NCBI GenBank assembly: GCA_022828595.1
Contig: JAKGHH010000003.1
Span: 53,433,759-53,497,758, forward strand
DNA: 64,000 nt
Reading direction: 5' to 3'
DNA from: Nelumbo lutea
Taxonomy: Eukaryota; Streptophyta; Magnoliopsida; Proteales; Nelumbonaceae
In this document: piece after piece, positions 12,100 through 24,115 of the stretch
How positions within the stretch are numbered: the first letter of the stretch is position 1
Layout: every line of letters starts with the position of its first letter
The notes under the pieces: generated by a model
The model's database searches: none
Seen by the model: only the letters and a program-made list of their open reading frames with translations
What the model was told of the DNA's origin: nothing
Position numbers and translations under genes: made by a program

Positions 12100-13339
12100 A
12101 AGTTGCAGTTTATAGGCCACCTTGCCTATTCATTCCTCCACTAGGTACGACCCATAATAGCGACTGCTAGTTTGTGATAGGCCCGCCTATGAACCGTCTG
12201 CTGTCGGTATGGGTGGAGCTTGAGAAAGACCAGATCGCCCACTTGGAACTCGACATTTCTTCTTTTAGCATTAGCCAATTGGGTCATGCGGTTAATGGCC
12301 GCATGTAAGTTTACTTTGAGTTGCTGCAAAATGGCATCGCGAGAGAGCATGGCTTGATCTACTTCTTCTACTGAGGATGTTCCACCTTGGTAATTTGGAA
12401 TACGAGGTGGTGGTCTTCCATATAGTGCTTGAAAGGGGGTCATTCCGATAGAGGAATGATCGGTGGTGTTATACCAAAATTCTGCCCATGGCAGGAAGGA
12501 GCTCCACTTCCAAGGTTGCTAAAAAACAAATCAATGAAGATACTGCTCTAGACAACGGTTGACCACTTCTGACTGTCCATCAGTCTGGGGATGATAGGTG
12601 GAGCTCATCTACAATTTGGTACCAGACATCTTAAAGAACTCCCTCCAAAAGTGGCTGATGAAGATAGGGTCTCTGTCACTAACTATCGTCTTTGGCATAC
12701 CATGCAGCTTCACAATTCCTTCTACAAACTTTTCAGCTACTACCTTCACCGTATAGGGGTGCTGCAAGGCCAGGAAATGAGCTGATTTAGTGAGACGATC
12801 TACTACAAAAAAAATAGTGGTTTTGCCTTTGGAGGGTGGTAGTCCTTCTATAAAGTCCATGTTAATGTCGTCTCATACTTGGCAGGGGATGGGTAATGGC
12901 TGTAACAGTCCCGCCGGGGATAGAGTGTTCACCTTATTTTTTCGGCAAATGGTGCAAGAAGCTACATATTGTTGAATATCTTTGTACATGGAGGGCCAAT
13001 AGAACTGTTGTGCCATACGCTTGTATGTGCGTAGTACCCCAGAATGACCACCATAGGGGGAGTCATGGAACTCCTATAAGAGTATAGGGACGAGGTGGGA
13101 CTGAGGAGAGATCACGACGTGGTTTTTGTAACATACCAGTCCATTTTTTCGTGTGTAGGGAGCCCTAGGATTCTCCATTGTCAGCTTGCTGATGCGGATC
13201 ATGTAGGGGTGGGTGCTGGCTTCTTTCTTGATGGTGTCCCACAGAGATGTTTGAGGCAAATAGAGAGTATTAAGGCTGGGACTGCCCAAGACTCAAAAGT
13301 GCATCTGCAGCAGAGTTTTCTCATCCAGGCTTGTAGATG
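12100..13339 (-). pseudogene. Gypsy integrase
   Basis: The minus strand gives MDFIEGLPPSKGKTTIFFVV followed by DRLTKSAHFLAL and SDRDPIFISHFW, which are central integrase core phrases including two acidic residues. Further down is MTPFQALYGRPPP. The pieces lie in several frames with stops, so the gene is dead. Confidence 0.8.
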
Positions 13340-14523
13340 ATTTCATAGTCGTACCCGAGCAATTTGGATACCCATTTTTGTTGTTCTGGTGTCCCAATGC
13401 GCTGCTCTAATAGATACTTGAGGCTGCGCTGATCGGTCTGGACGTAAAACTTGCGGCCCAATAGGTAAGGCCGCCATGTCCGTATTACCTAAACAATGGC
13501 GAGCATTTCTTTGGCATATGTGGACCAACTTTGCTTGTTGACACCTAGAGCTCGGCTCATGAATGCAATGGGTCGTCCCTGTTGCATCAATACTGCTCCA
13601 GTACCTGCGCTGGAAGCATCTGACTCAATGGTGAAGGGCTCCTCAAAATTAGGTATTGCCAGTGTGGGAGTCGTGGTCCTTGCCTTTTTTAAGGCTGTAA
13701 ATGCTTCTTGGGCTTCGGTGGTCCATCTGAATTCACCCTTCTTGAGAAGATTGGTAAGGGGTCGAGCTATAATCCCATAGTTGCGGACGAACTTCCTGTA
13801 ATACCCTGTAAGGCCTAAGAAGCCACACAAGTCAGTAATATGAGTGGGTTGAGACCATTTAAGCATAGCCTCAATTTTTCCTTGGTCTACCTTGACCCCT
13901 TGGGAAGTGACAATGTGGCCCAGATACTCCACCTCTGGCTGGCTGAATATGCATTTACTAAATTTGATAAAAAATTGGTGATGCCTTAAAACCTCAAAAG
14001 CTATTCGAACATGTTCCAAATGCACGTTCCAGTTGGGACTATAGATAAAAATATCATTAAAGAAAACTAGCACAAATTTACTGAAATGTGGAAGGTGCAT
14101 TACACAGGCCAAAAGGCATAACCAAATACTCATAGTGACCATTGTGTGTGCGAAATGTTGTTTTATGAATGTCCAGTGGGTGGATCTGTACCTGATGATA
14201 TCCGGATCATAGATCAAGTTCGGTAAAGAAGAAGGATCCATATAATTCATCTAACATATCGTCAATAGTGGGGAGAGGAAATCTATCCTTAATGGTCACG
14301 GCGTTAAGTGCCCGATAATCGATGCAAAAACGCCAAGTCCCATCCTTTTTTTAACTAGCAGGACAGGGGAAGAAAATGGGCTTGTGCTAGATCAGATGAG
14401 TCCCAACCATAACATATCCTATACTTGTTTTTTGATCTCAGCTTTTTGGAAATAGGCATACCTGTACAGCCGAATGTTGACAGGTTCCGTTCCTCCTTTG
14501 AGAGTGATGCGGTGGTCGATCTC
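13340..14523 (-). pseudogene. Gypsy reverse transcriptase and RNase H
   Basis: The C-terminal half of the RT palm is clear: FFNDIFIYSPNWNVH, then EYLGHIVTSQGV, FLGLTGYYRKFVRNYG and PLTNLLKKGEF. The RNase H start FTIESDASSAGTGAVL follows. The usual catalytic pair D-D in the RT box reads N-D here, the Asn being at 14056-14058 (plus coordinates). The N-terminal RT part (14260-14520) is broken by stops and shifts. The function would be cDNA synthesis, but this copy cannot act. Confidence 0.85.
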
Positions 14524-15540
14524 TCATCGTGGTGGCAGTTGTGTTGGTTCTTGATAGAGATCGTTGAATTCTGCCAACAGTTGCTGCATATCCAGGTGTA
14601 GTTGTGGAGACACCTCTTCGGCGACTGCTTGGAGGCGAACGGCAAATAGCAAAAGTTCCTGTTTGGTCCCTTTCATAATTGCTTTGAAGGAGGCAGACTG
14701 AATTGTTTGGTTGTCGATCCCTTTCAACAGCCGGTGTTGGTTGGCCCAAGAAAACTCCATCGTCATACTCTTCCAATCACATGCCACTGTTCCCAATTGC
14801 TCTAGCCAATGTATTCCTAGTACCATATCCAACCCAATTAGTGGTAAAGAATAAAGTGTCAAGGCGAATAGAATACCTTGTAGTAGGACGTGCACATTCT
14901 CAAATCTTCCTTGACACTTAAGGGATTCACCATTGGCTACTTTGACGTTGAAGGGCTCGGTAGGTACTACCGGTAAGTGCAGCAGTTCGGCTATCTTGTT
15001 GTTGATGAAGTTATGGGTAGATCCACTGTTGATGAGAACAATCAGCTCGTGGGATCCTACCATGGTCGTGACACGCATGGTTCGAGTTGCCAACCATCCC
15101 GTGAGAGCATGTAGAGATATTTCAGGCTCCCTATGTAATTCGGTGAAGCTTTGTTCAGCATCCTTTGGCTCATCATCGCTACAGTTTCCGGCGATCAGTA
15201 ACAGTTGCGGCCCCTTGCATTTGTGCCCGGGCCCAAACCTCTCATCGCAGTTGAAACATAGACCTTGAGCACGCCTTCTCTGCATCTCTGTCCAAGAAAG
15301 ATGTTTCAATGGTGGGATCGACTTCGCTCTTGTTGGGAAAGAATCGTGGATGGTGCTGGCGGCTCTATGCAGAGTCCTCTCCTGACGGTGCAACTGGTCA
15401 TCCTTCATTCTAGCCAGGCTGATAGCCTCCTTCAGGGATTTTGGTTTAAACGTCCAAATCTAGTCGGTTATGTCAGTTTTGAGCCCTCCCATGAACGTAC
15501 CGACCAACGCCTTCTAGGTCCACCCATGCACTTAAAAATC
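14524..15540 (-). pseudogene. Gypsy gag C-terminus and protease
   Basis: A CCHC zinc knuckle is visible at about 15228-15270 (CFNCDERFGPGHKC), followed by the retropepsin segment. The family's catalytic motif DSGSTHNF reads NSGSTHNF here, with the Asn codon at 15028-15030 on the plus-strand coordinates. Downstream come LGIHWLEQLG and FSWANQH, typical of the protease-RT linker of this lineage. The gag N-terminus is missing. The protein would have matured the polyprotein in the virus-like particle. Confidence 0.8.
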
Positions 15541-16255
15541 AAACTTAATAAACACTAATAAAAATAATAAAGTTAAATATAAAAATATTAATTGATAGTT
15601 TTAAACTTTTAATAATATTATTAGATAACTTATGAGTTCAGACCTTTATTGTGCATAATGAACTCATTAAAAATTATAAAAATTAATGAAACTTTAAAAT
15701 GTAGAACCCATTTTATTAACAATATTTTACTGAATAATAATGAAAAAATACCAACAATTAATAAAAAATAAGAAATTTAAATATAAAAATATTAATTGAG
15801 AGTTTTAATAATATTATTAGATAAATTTGTATTAATGAATTTTTGATTAATTAATAATTTTTATGATTTGAGACCTTTATTGTGCATAACGAACTCATTG
15901 AAAATGATAAAAATTAATGAAAATTTAAAATATTGAACATGTTTTACTCATATGCAAAAATTACCGAATAATAATGTAAAACACCAACAATTAATAAAAA
16001 ATCTGGAAAATTCAAAAAACCTAAACAAAATTTTAATAATAAAAATAATTAAAAATTATTGAAAATTAACAATACTTTATATTAATAAGGGCATTTATTG
16101 AAAATAATTAAAAATTACAATTAATAGTATTTTATTATTAAAAAATATTCAAGCCAGAAATTATTGAAAAATATTGAAAATTAGCTGTATTTTTTATTAA
16201 GTATGGTATTTATTTAGTTATTTAATTTGTTTTTATTAAAAGCAAATGATAAACG
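15541..16255. repeat. AT-rich block with diverged direct repeats of about 150 bp
   Basis: The phrase GACCTTTATTGTGCATAA occurs at about 15640 and again near 15880. Each copy is preceded by AAAAATATTAATTGA and TTTTAATAATATTATTAG and followed by ACTCATT and AAAATTAATGAAA. The block lies exactly between a truncated gypsy element and a truncated copia element. It has no coding frame. Confidence 0.7.
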
Positions 16256-16261
16256 ACATGT

Positions 16262-18140
16262 TGTTAAAAGCTAATGCACCATTAAACCTATGGGGGGAAG
16301 CACTCCTAACAGCCTACCATTTACATAACAGAATTGTTTCTAGAACAAATGCCCATATGAATTATGGAAAGGAAGAAAGCCTAATTTAACATATCTAAAA
16401 GTGTGGGGGTGCTTAGCATATTATAGAGTTCCAGATCCTAAAAGAACCAAATTATGACTCAGAGCTAAGAAAAGTATATTCGTTGGATATGCAGAACATA
16501 GCAAGGCCTATAGGCTTCTAGACTTAGAGTCCAACATAATAATTGAAACTAGAGATGTTGAATTCTTTGAAAATAAATTATGTTCTGAACCTACAGAAAA
16601 TGAATCCATAGAAAATGATAGAGAAACTCAGATCTCAATACCTGTTGATAATAATGAGACTGAAAGAAGAAATGACACAATTGTAACACCTACAATAGGA
16701 CTTAGAAAAAGTCAAAGACAAAGAACAGAGAAACACTTAGGTTCAGATTTTATCTCTACTCAGTCAATTGTATTTTTGGTTGAGGCTGATAGAGAAAAGA
16801 TTTTAAATAAGATACCTATTGTTGTCCTAAACATTGAAAATGATCCAAAAACCTATAGTGAGGCCATGACCTCTAGAGATGTTGCCTTTTGGAAGGAAAC
16901 TATAAATGATGAAATGGATTCAATAATGTCAAATAACACATGGGTACTAGTAGACATGCCTCCATGATCAAAACTAATAAAATGTAAATGGGTGTTTAGA
17001 AGAAAATACAACACTGATGGAACTGTACAAACTTTTAAAGCTAGATTGGTAGCCAAAGGATTTAGTCAAAAAGAAGGGATTGATTACTTTGACACCTATG
17101 CACCAGTGGCTAGAACAACTTCTATTATGACACTCACGACATTAGCATCCATTTATCACTTATCTGTTCACCAAATGGATGTTAAAACTGCTTTCTTAAA
17201 TGGCGATTTAAATGAAAAGGTTTACATGGAACAACCAAAAGGATTTATTCTTCTTGGAAATGAGAAGAAAGTCTGTAAACTGGTTAAATCACTATATAGA
17301 TTAAAATAAGCACATAAATAATGGCATGAGAAATTTGATTCTTGCATTCTAGCTTTTGGCTTTAAATATAATAGTGCTGATAGATGCATCTATTCAAAAT
17401 TCATTGAAAATTATGGAGTAATTGTATGTCTTTATGTTGATGATATGCTTATTGTGGGTATCGATATGGTTGGCATAAATGAAACTAAAAACTACTTATC
17501 CTCTGTCTTCAAGATGAAAGATTTAGGAGAAGTAGGTACCATCTTGGGAATAAAAGTTAAAAAGCATAGTAGAGGCTATGCATTAAGCAAATCACATTAT
17601 ATTGAGAAAGTACTTGAGAAATTTAAGCATTTAGGGTTTAAACAATATAGCATGCCATATGATTCTAGTATAAAGCTAGTAGAAAATATTGGTAGAGCAA
17701 TTGCACAACTTGAGTATGCTAGTGCAGTAGGAAACTTGATGTATGTTATGCTTTGTACCAGACCTGATATTGCATTTGCAGTAAGTAAACTCAGTCGGTT
17801 TACAATTAACCCTGGTGTAGACCTGATATTGCATTTGCAGTAGGAAACTTGGCTTGTTTTATTGTGATTATCCAACTGTACTAGAAGGGTGCATTGATGC
17901 AAGTTGGATTACCAGTAGTGGAGATAACAAGTCCACATCTGAATGGATTTTCGTCCTTGGTGGGGGTGCAATCTCTTGGGCATCCAAGAGACAAACTTGT
18001 ATATCTCACTCGACCATGGAATCCGAATTCATAGCCTTAGTGGCTGCTGGAAAAGAGGCTGAATGGATTAGGAATTTATTATTAGATATAAAACTTTGGC
18101 CTAATCCTATGCCTCCAATTTCCATTTACTATGATAGTTA
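16262..18140 (+). pseudogene. Copia A pol (integrase end, reverse transcriptase, RNase H)
   Basis: The integrase C-terminal part has LWGEALLTAYHLHNRI. RT landmarks are KCKWVFRRKYNTDGT, KARLVAKGFSQKEGIDY, HQMDVKTAFLNGDL and the catalytic box LYVDDMLIV, which is intact. LGIKV and [14 protein letters not shown] follow. The RNase H has GCIDASW, then [16 protein letters not shown]. Stops occur after the first RT block (16967) and at 17310. A short duplicated phrase (GACCTGATATTGCATTTGCA at about 17763 and 17821) marks a deletion between RT and RNase H. The copy is non-functional. Confidence 0.9.
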
Positions 18141-18899
18141 GACAATTCTGTCAAAGACCTACAGTGGTACCTACAATGGTAAGTCCAGACATATAAGTTT
18201 GAGACATGAATTTGTCAGACAACTGATTCAAGATTGAGTCATCACTATAACCTGTGAGGTTAAGTAAAAACTTGGTTGATCCTCTTACCAAGGGCTTGGC
18301 CAGAGAATTGGTAAGAATGACAACCAAAGAGATGGGATTAAAACCCTTTACTTAGTCACCTGTAATGGTAATCCAACCTGAACTGAAAACCATCAATATT
18401 GGGTTTAATGGGTAACAACAAGTTACAACAATATGATTGTTAGCACTGATATTGAGAAATATCCCATCATAACATAAACAGTGTTGTCCGTTATGATGAA
18501 AGGTTGAGATAAACTCTTAATGAAGTTCTGAAATGTGTCAAATAACGGAACACATAGTGGAACTTCACCTATGTGAACATAGAAGTGGTGCCGCTTCTCA
18601 TGAGAGTTTGGGTTTGCTCTCAGGATTGTTCATTAAACCAGGAAAGAAGCACATCCATAACAGTGCTGAGCAAAACTTGAAACTCTTGTAGAGACTTAAC
18701 ATTTTTGTGTGTATAGGTGTCTCCGGTCTGTCTTTAGAGTAATTGGTTTAAGGTCTTACCACCAATAACTTTGACAATGCTCTGAGATAACTATATTAAC
18801 AAGAGGTTTAAGTTGATAAACACCTTTTGTATGCATAACTGTGTCATAGTAGTTTAGATTGAGAGAGAACTAGGCAATTGATCAATCAATGAGGGGGAT

Positions 18900-19698
18900 T
18901 ATTGGATTTTAATCTCATAAGAGATTAAATCCAATGGGTTTGGTTGGTCAATTACATTAGAAATTGCACCCGCATACTTGATTGAAAAATTATAAGTTTT
19001 GTTTTCAGTATTTCAATAGGAGCTGATTTACACTCATTAAAATTAGTAGAGGAGAGTATGTGGATTTGATACCACACAATTGATACCGCGCAACGCACAC
19101 GCATGCGTGTGCATGCGTGTGTGCAACGCAATGAGGTGCTTTAGAGGCGCACTTTTCTTGCACTTCGCGCGCACCCACATGGCTCGCGATGGGCAGCTTC
19201 GGTTTTGGTGCGTTGCTGACCGTTGATCACCGTTGATGAGATCAACATCACAAATCGATCGGGTGTGATCAAGAGGCACAATTCAAAGTTAACAGTCACC
19301 AACTGTTAACTACTTTTTAAACAGTTACAATGTTTGAAATTGTGACTGTTCAAGGTGTCTTCTCTAAACCAACACCTACTTTTCCTTCATACCTCTTCAC
19401 AAATTATTTAAGGAGCACGAATCAGACTTCAAAACATACAATTTCGAAATTCACTCTCTCTTTCTCTCTCAGTCCGGTCTGCTACAGTCTCACAGAAGGT
19501 TTCTCTGGAGACTCTTCAACTTTGCTGGTTGCAGATTCTTGCCCAAGGCTCTGTTGTATCATGGGAACGAATTTGCCTGTAACCCAACAGCAAACTCAAT
19601 AAAACTGAGTGGGGGCAAATAACGTTTTAAAGACAGTGTCTTTAGACGCGCCTTAGAGCTTCTCCTCCAAAGTTACAATGATCCCATCTTCTCCAACA
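18900..19698 (+). repeat. Copia A 3' LTR (799 bp)
   Basis: A purine-rich run GAGGGGGA precedes the LTR start TATTGGATTTTAATC, where the first dinucleotide has mutated from TG. The LTR ends CTCCAACA at 19698. Two LTRs at 28442-29166 and 30797-31590 are homologous along the whole length in the opposite orientation. It holds paired hairpins at 19288-19350 and an alternating purine-pyrimidine tract at about 19085-19130. Confidence 0.9.
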
Positions 19699-19921
19699 AT
19701 TTTAGTCCAACAGTATTTACAACACCTTCTCAATCACCAACCCTGATGTTCTTTCATCACCTCGCCTTTTCTCAACCGACATTCCCTACTCATCTTTACC
19801 AAAATCAACAATAGACTCCAATTGTCAAAACGTCTACATCTGTCATAATCCAAAAGATGTGTTTGTTTCCTATTGGCACTTTGCAAATAAGACTCAAGCC
19901 AAGCTCAACAAGGACCAACTA
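19699..19921 (+). pseudogene. Sulfotransferase copy 1, upstream fragment
   Basis: This is homologous to the middle of copy 2 (27300-28318), with ITNPDVLSS, then VYICHNPKDVFVSYWHF. In plant cytosolic sulfotransferases, this last motif binds the 3'-phosphate of PAPS and normally reads C-R-N-P-K-D. Here Arg is His (CAT at 19844-19846). The N-terminal half with the first PAPS motif is absent, because the copia A LTR abuts the fragment on the left. On the right, copia B interrupts it after the KLNKDQ segment. The gene continues at 24363. Confidence 0.85.
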
Positions 19922-20169
19922 TGTTAGAGAATACACAGAGTGTAAGACTCCATGGTTGGATGGAGTCTACCAAGATCTGGAGTCTATCTAGTTAATGAGT
20001 CCTATCTTATCTTGTCATGTTCTATTCTCTATCTTTAAGTCTTTCATTGTAATCCTACTTTACCAAGAATCTTGGTGTAATGTAAACTCTTCAATTATAA
20101 ATAAGATCTAGGACCGAACCCAGATTATCATCAATTCTTACTATTCTTTAAGTTTCTTGTTCTCTACCT
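19922..20169 (+). repeat. Copia B 5' LTR (about 248 bp)
   Basis: It starts TGTTAGAGAATACACAGAG and ends TTGTTCTCTACCT next to the primer site. A TATA-like TATAAATAAGATC lies at about 20095-20108. The right boundary is uncertain by 1-2 bases. Confidence 0.9.
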
Positions 20170-20182
20170 TGGTATCGGAGCC
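20170..20182 (+). other. Primer binding site (initiator methionine tRNA type)
   Basis: TGGTATCGGAGCC follows the 5' LTR directly. It matches the usual copia site complementary to the 3' end of initiator tRNA-Met (TGGTATCAGAGC) with one change. Confidence 0.85.
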
Positions 20183-20191
20183 ATCATCCTC

Positions 20192-20952
20192 ATGGCGTCA
20201 ACCAGCAATTCCATTCTTGCTTCAAACCACCCCAGCTTTGCAATTAACAGTTCTAATGAACTGCCACAACTTCCCAATGTTACTCATTTCATACCAATGA
20301 AACTGACCAACGAGAATTATCTACTTTGGAAGGCTCAGTTCCTTCCCATTCTTTATACCCACAAGTTGATGAGTATCGTCGATGGATCCATCCCAGCATC
20401 GACCAGAGAAGTTGTTGATCCCAGTGATCCAACGAAGAGGGTACCAAATCTGGTGTATGAGAGATGGTTTCAGCTAGATCAACTAGTTCTCAGTTGGATT
20501 ATATCATCCTTAACAAAGAGTACAATGCACAAGTTGTTGGTCTACGGTCTTCTTGTGAAGTTTGGAAGGCACTCTCCAAATCCTACTCCACTCTCTCCCG
20601 ATCTAGAATCCTCTAGCTTCGGCACCAATTGCAGTCACTAAAGAAAGGTGCGCTTACAATTAGTGAATATGTTCATAAAGCAAAATCAATTGCAGATAAT
20701 CTTGTTGTTGTTGTTGCACCTATATCACACGGAGATCTTGCAATGTACATTCTTTGTGGTTTAGGACCTGAGTATGAACCCGTGGTAACCACTGTGACCA
20801 ATCGGTCTGGTATGGATCAATTGGACATGGATGATATACTTGGAATTTTATTGAACAATGAAGCTATTCTTGAGCAATGTGGTACTAATAATGCTGCAAA
20901 CACAACTCGACCATCGGCCAATGTAGCAAATTTCAAAGGTAAAACTCAATAG
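20192..20952 (+). pseudogene. Copia B gag
   Basis: The start ATG at 20192 follows the primer site by 9 bases. Early residues have PMKLTNENYLLWKAQFLP, the typical copia gag opening (K-L-x-x-x-N-Y-x-x-W). A frameshift near 20630 moves the reading to the next frame, where EYVHKAKSIADNL and LGPEYEPVVTTV continue the gag core. A stop follows at 20950. The Arg-Gly-rich RNA-binding tail lies beyond it (about 20985-21060). Gag would form the virus-like particle. Confidence 0.85.
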
Positions 20953-21239
20953 AACCAAAATTATACCTCGAATAACAACATTTTGGGACGTGGCCGCGGA
21001 AGAGGAAGGGGTTCCAATCAGAATACCCATTCTTACAATAATGGTGGTCGTGGACCTAGGAATTCTAATTTGATCTATCAATTATGCACATTGTAGCCAA
21101 GTGCAGGCGTAGATTTGATATTTCTTACAACAATGATGAGTATGATCCTTCAGCTTTCCAGAGTGGGGTGTCATCTACCTTTGATCCTACACGGAATCTC
21201 TACCTTACTCATATTGAAACCTCTACCTTATCTACCCCT

Positions 21240-24067
21240 CATTCTTAGTTTCATCTAAATGGTATGCTTTATGTCCCATCCATTACAAAGAATTTACTAT
21301 CTGTCAACAAATTCACAAAAGATAATGATCTATTCTTTGAGTTTCACCAAAATTATTTTCTCTTGAAGGATTACACAGGGAGAACAATACTACGAGAACC
21401 TAGTAGAGACGACTTATACTGCTTTCCAAATGATGTTGCTTTAAACAATTCTCCTACAACACTAGTCGACGACTTGGACATCTAGCTTTTCGGGTGGTGA
21501 GGCAAGTCCTGTCCAATTATGGTTTACCATACATTAGTTCAATTAAGCATCAAGTAGTGTGTGAGTCATGTCAACTAGGAAAAAGTCACAGGTTATCTTT
21601 ATCCTTGTCTAATACAGAGTCTAAAAGTCTTTTAGAGTTGGTTTTTTCAGATGTTTGGGGACCAACTCCAATTGAGTCTCACAATGGTTTCAAATACTAT
21701 GTAGTGTTTGTGGACAATTTTAGTAGATTTTCTTAGATTTTTCCCATAAGCGATAAATCAAATGTCTTTGACATTTTTGTGAAATTTAAAAGACATGTTG
21801 AAGTGTTGTTTGATGCAAACCAGTCTGATTGGGGTGGAGAGTACAAGAAGTTTGCAAAACTACTTGATGAATGTGGTATTAACCATAGACCTGCTTCCCT
21901 CACACCCATGAACAAATGACACTTTTGAGAGGAAACACCGACACATCATATTGTCAACGCTATCTCTACTGGCCACCTCTTCTCTCCCCTTCAGTTTTTG
22001 GGCTGATGCTTCTATCACAGCTACTTCCTTGATTAACAGGCTTCCAAGTTCAGTACTGGGTGGAAAGTCACCATATGAACAACTATTTGGAGTACCCCCA
22101 GATTACAACATGCTAAAGGTTTTGGGTGTGCTTGCTACCCGTTTCTTCGACCATACAACACCAACAAGTTCAACTATCGTTTTGTGAAATGCATTTTTTG
22201 GGGTACAGTGATTGCCATAAAGGTTACAGATGCTATCATCCTTCCTCAAGGCGTGAATATATTTGCAGGCATGTTGTGTTTGATGAAACAAATTTTCCCG
22301 GTATTCCTGATCGTAGTCCGAACTCTTCGTCCTCTACAAATGGTGGTGTATTTATACAAGGTCCTTTACATACTCCAAGCCTTAATACAACTACAGACAC
22401 AACTGATTCAACATCACCACTATTGCAGAATTCTGGTACTAATGGTTTTGGAAGGTTCAACTCTAATGATGGGGATCATGAATTCAACAGCACCACACTT
22501 CAGTTCCTTGAGCACAACAGCAACTCTCATGATAATTTGTCATCAACTAAGCCTACCAGTGTCACTGAGTCACCACCTAGACGCATATGGCTAGTACAAG
22601 AGTTGTTGGACACAATCGAACCAGCTCCTCCACCAAGGCAAAATTGTTCACACCAAATGGTGACTCGATCGATGGATGGTACATTACCCTCACAAGCCTG
22701 GCATCATCATTTGCAAGAAGCAACGAGAAAAGAATATACAGTTTTAATGAATAATAGAACATGGACCTTAGTTCCTAAACGGCCCAATATGAACATTGTA
22801 GGTACTAAATGGGTCTATAAAATAAAGAGGAAGGCAGATGGGTCAGTAGAATAGTACAAGGCCTGTTTAGTAGCCCAAGGATTCTCTCAAGTTCCAAGAG
22901 TAGACTTTTGTGACACTTTCAGCCCAGTTGCAAAACCGGTAACCATTCGTACTTTGCTTGCTCTTGCCGTCTCTCAACAATGGCGTGTTCCTCAATTAGA
23001 TTTTGATAATGCCTTCTTGAATGGATACATTGAAGAAGAAATTTTTGTTCACCAGCCCAAGGGGTTTGAACACCCAGAATATCCTTCCCATGTTTGCAAG
23101 CTTACCAAAGCCTTGTATGGGCTTTGGCAAGCACCACGGGCCTGCTATGCACATCTTACTTCTCATTTACTTACCATTGATTTTCGAGGCTCTAAATCAG
23201 ATCCATCTTTATTTGTTTATTCTAAGGGAAAGGTAAGAATTTACATGTTCACATATGTGGATGACATAATCATCACTGGAAATGCGTCTCAAGCTGTGGG
23301 CAATATTATCACCACTCTTGCTACAACTTTTTCACTAAAGGATTTAGGACTAGCTCGTTATTTCTTAGGCATAGAATTTATTCAACAAAAAGGTGGGCTG
23401 CTCTTGTCCCAAAGAAGTTATATTCTGAATTTGTTACAAAGATCCCACATGCTTCATGTCAAGCCCATTTCTTCCCCAATGAAAACAAGCTACAAGCTAT
23501 CAAAGATAGTATGTCAATTTCTTCATTCTCCGTCCACAAAACACTGGGCTCTAGTCAAGCATATTTTGTGCTATTTAAAAGGGACTATTGATCACGGGCT
23601 CTTATTTGCTTCTACACCAAGCCCACTTTCCCTACAAGCTTTTTTAGATGCTAACTGGGCTAGGTGCCCAGATGACAAAAGGTCCATCGGAGGATATGCA
23701 ATATTCTTAGGCCACAATCTTATTGCATGGAGCTTTACGAAACAAGCAACTGTGGCGCGCTCAAGTACCGAATCCAAGTTTTAGGCATGTGCCAATACAG
23801 CCACTGGAATTCTATGGCTTAAGGCTTTACTTGATGACCTGGGAATTCAGTTATCTCAACCACCAGTAATCTGGTGTGACAACATTGGTGCAACTTTTTT
23901 GGTCTCCAATCCTATCTTCCATGCTAGAACATGACATGTAGAGATTGATTTTCACTTTCTAAGGGACCAAGTAACTAGTAAGAAAATTGAAGTCCAGTTT
24001 GTATCTTCTGGTGATCAAATAGCTGGTGTTCTTACCAAGCCGTTGAGTGGTTTACAGTTTCAATGAT
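21240..24067 (+). pseudogene. Copia B pol (protease-linker, integrase, reverse transcriptase, RNase H)
   Basis: Before integrase is MLYVPSITKNLLSVNKFT. Integrase pieces follow: CESCQLGKSHRLS, VFSDVWGPTPIESHNGFKYY, and then LINRLPSSVLGGKSPYEQLF. RT pieces are VGTKWVYKIKRKADGSVE, FDNAFLNGYIEEEIFVHQPK and the catalytic YVDDIIITGN. RNase H pieces are ANWARCPDDKRSIGGY and VARSSTESKF. Many in-frame stops (for example at 22852 and 23782) and frame changes break the gene. The RT aspartates remain. Confidence 0.9.
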
Positions 24068-24115
24068 CCAATCTCAAGCTTCATGTTCTGAATGACTACT
24101 TGCTTGAAGGGGGCG

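Larger units (their letters stand above)
11200..15540 (-). mobile_element. Ty3/gypsy chromovirus, 5'-truncated, degenerate
   Basis: On the minus strand the order is zinc knuckle, protease, reverse transcriptase, RNase H, integrase, chromodomain, polypurine tract, LTR. This is the plant chromovirus order. The element is cut inside gag at about 15540, where an AT-rich block begins, so there is no 5' LTR or primer site. The coding parts are broken by frameshifts and stops, and two catalytic aspartates are replaced (see findings). The 3' end of the remaining LTR is not sharply defined. Confidence 0.85.
16256..19698 (+). mobile_element. Copia A: 5'-truncated Ty1/copia element with 3' LTR
   Basis: The element starts inside the integrase end and continues through RT and RNase H to an intact-length 3' LTR. 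A 750-bp untranslated segment lies between pol and the LTR. No 5' LTR, primer site or gag is present upstream. The LTR ends against sulfotransferase-like sequence at 19699, which implies insertion into that gene. The same LTR family flanks the minus-strand element at 28442-31590. Confidence 0.85.
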
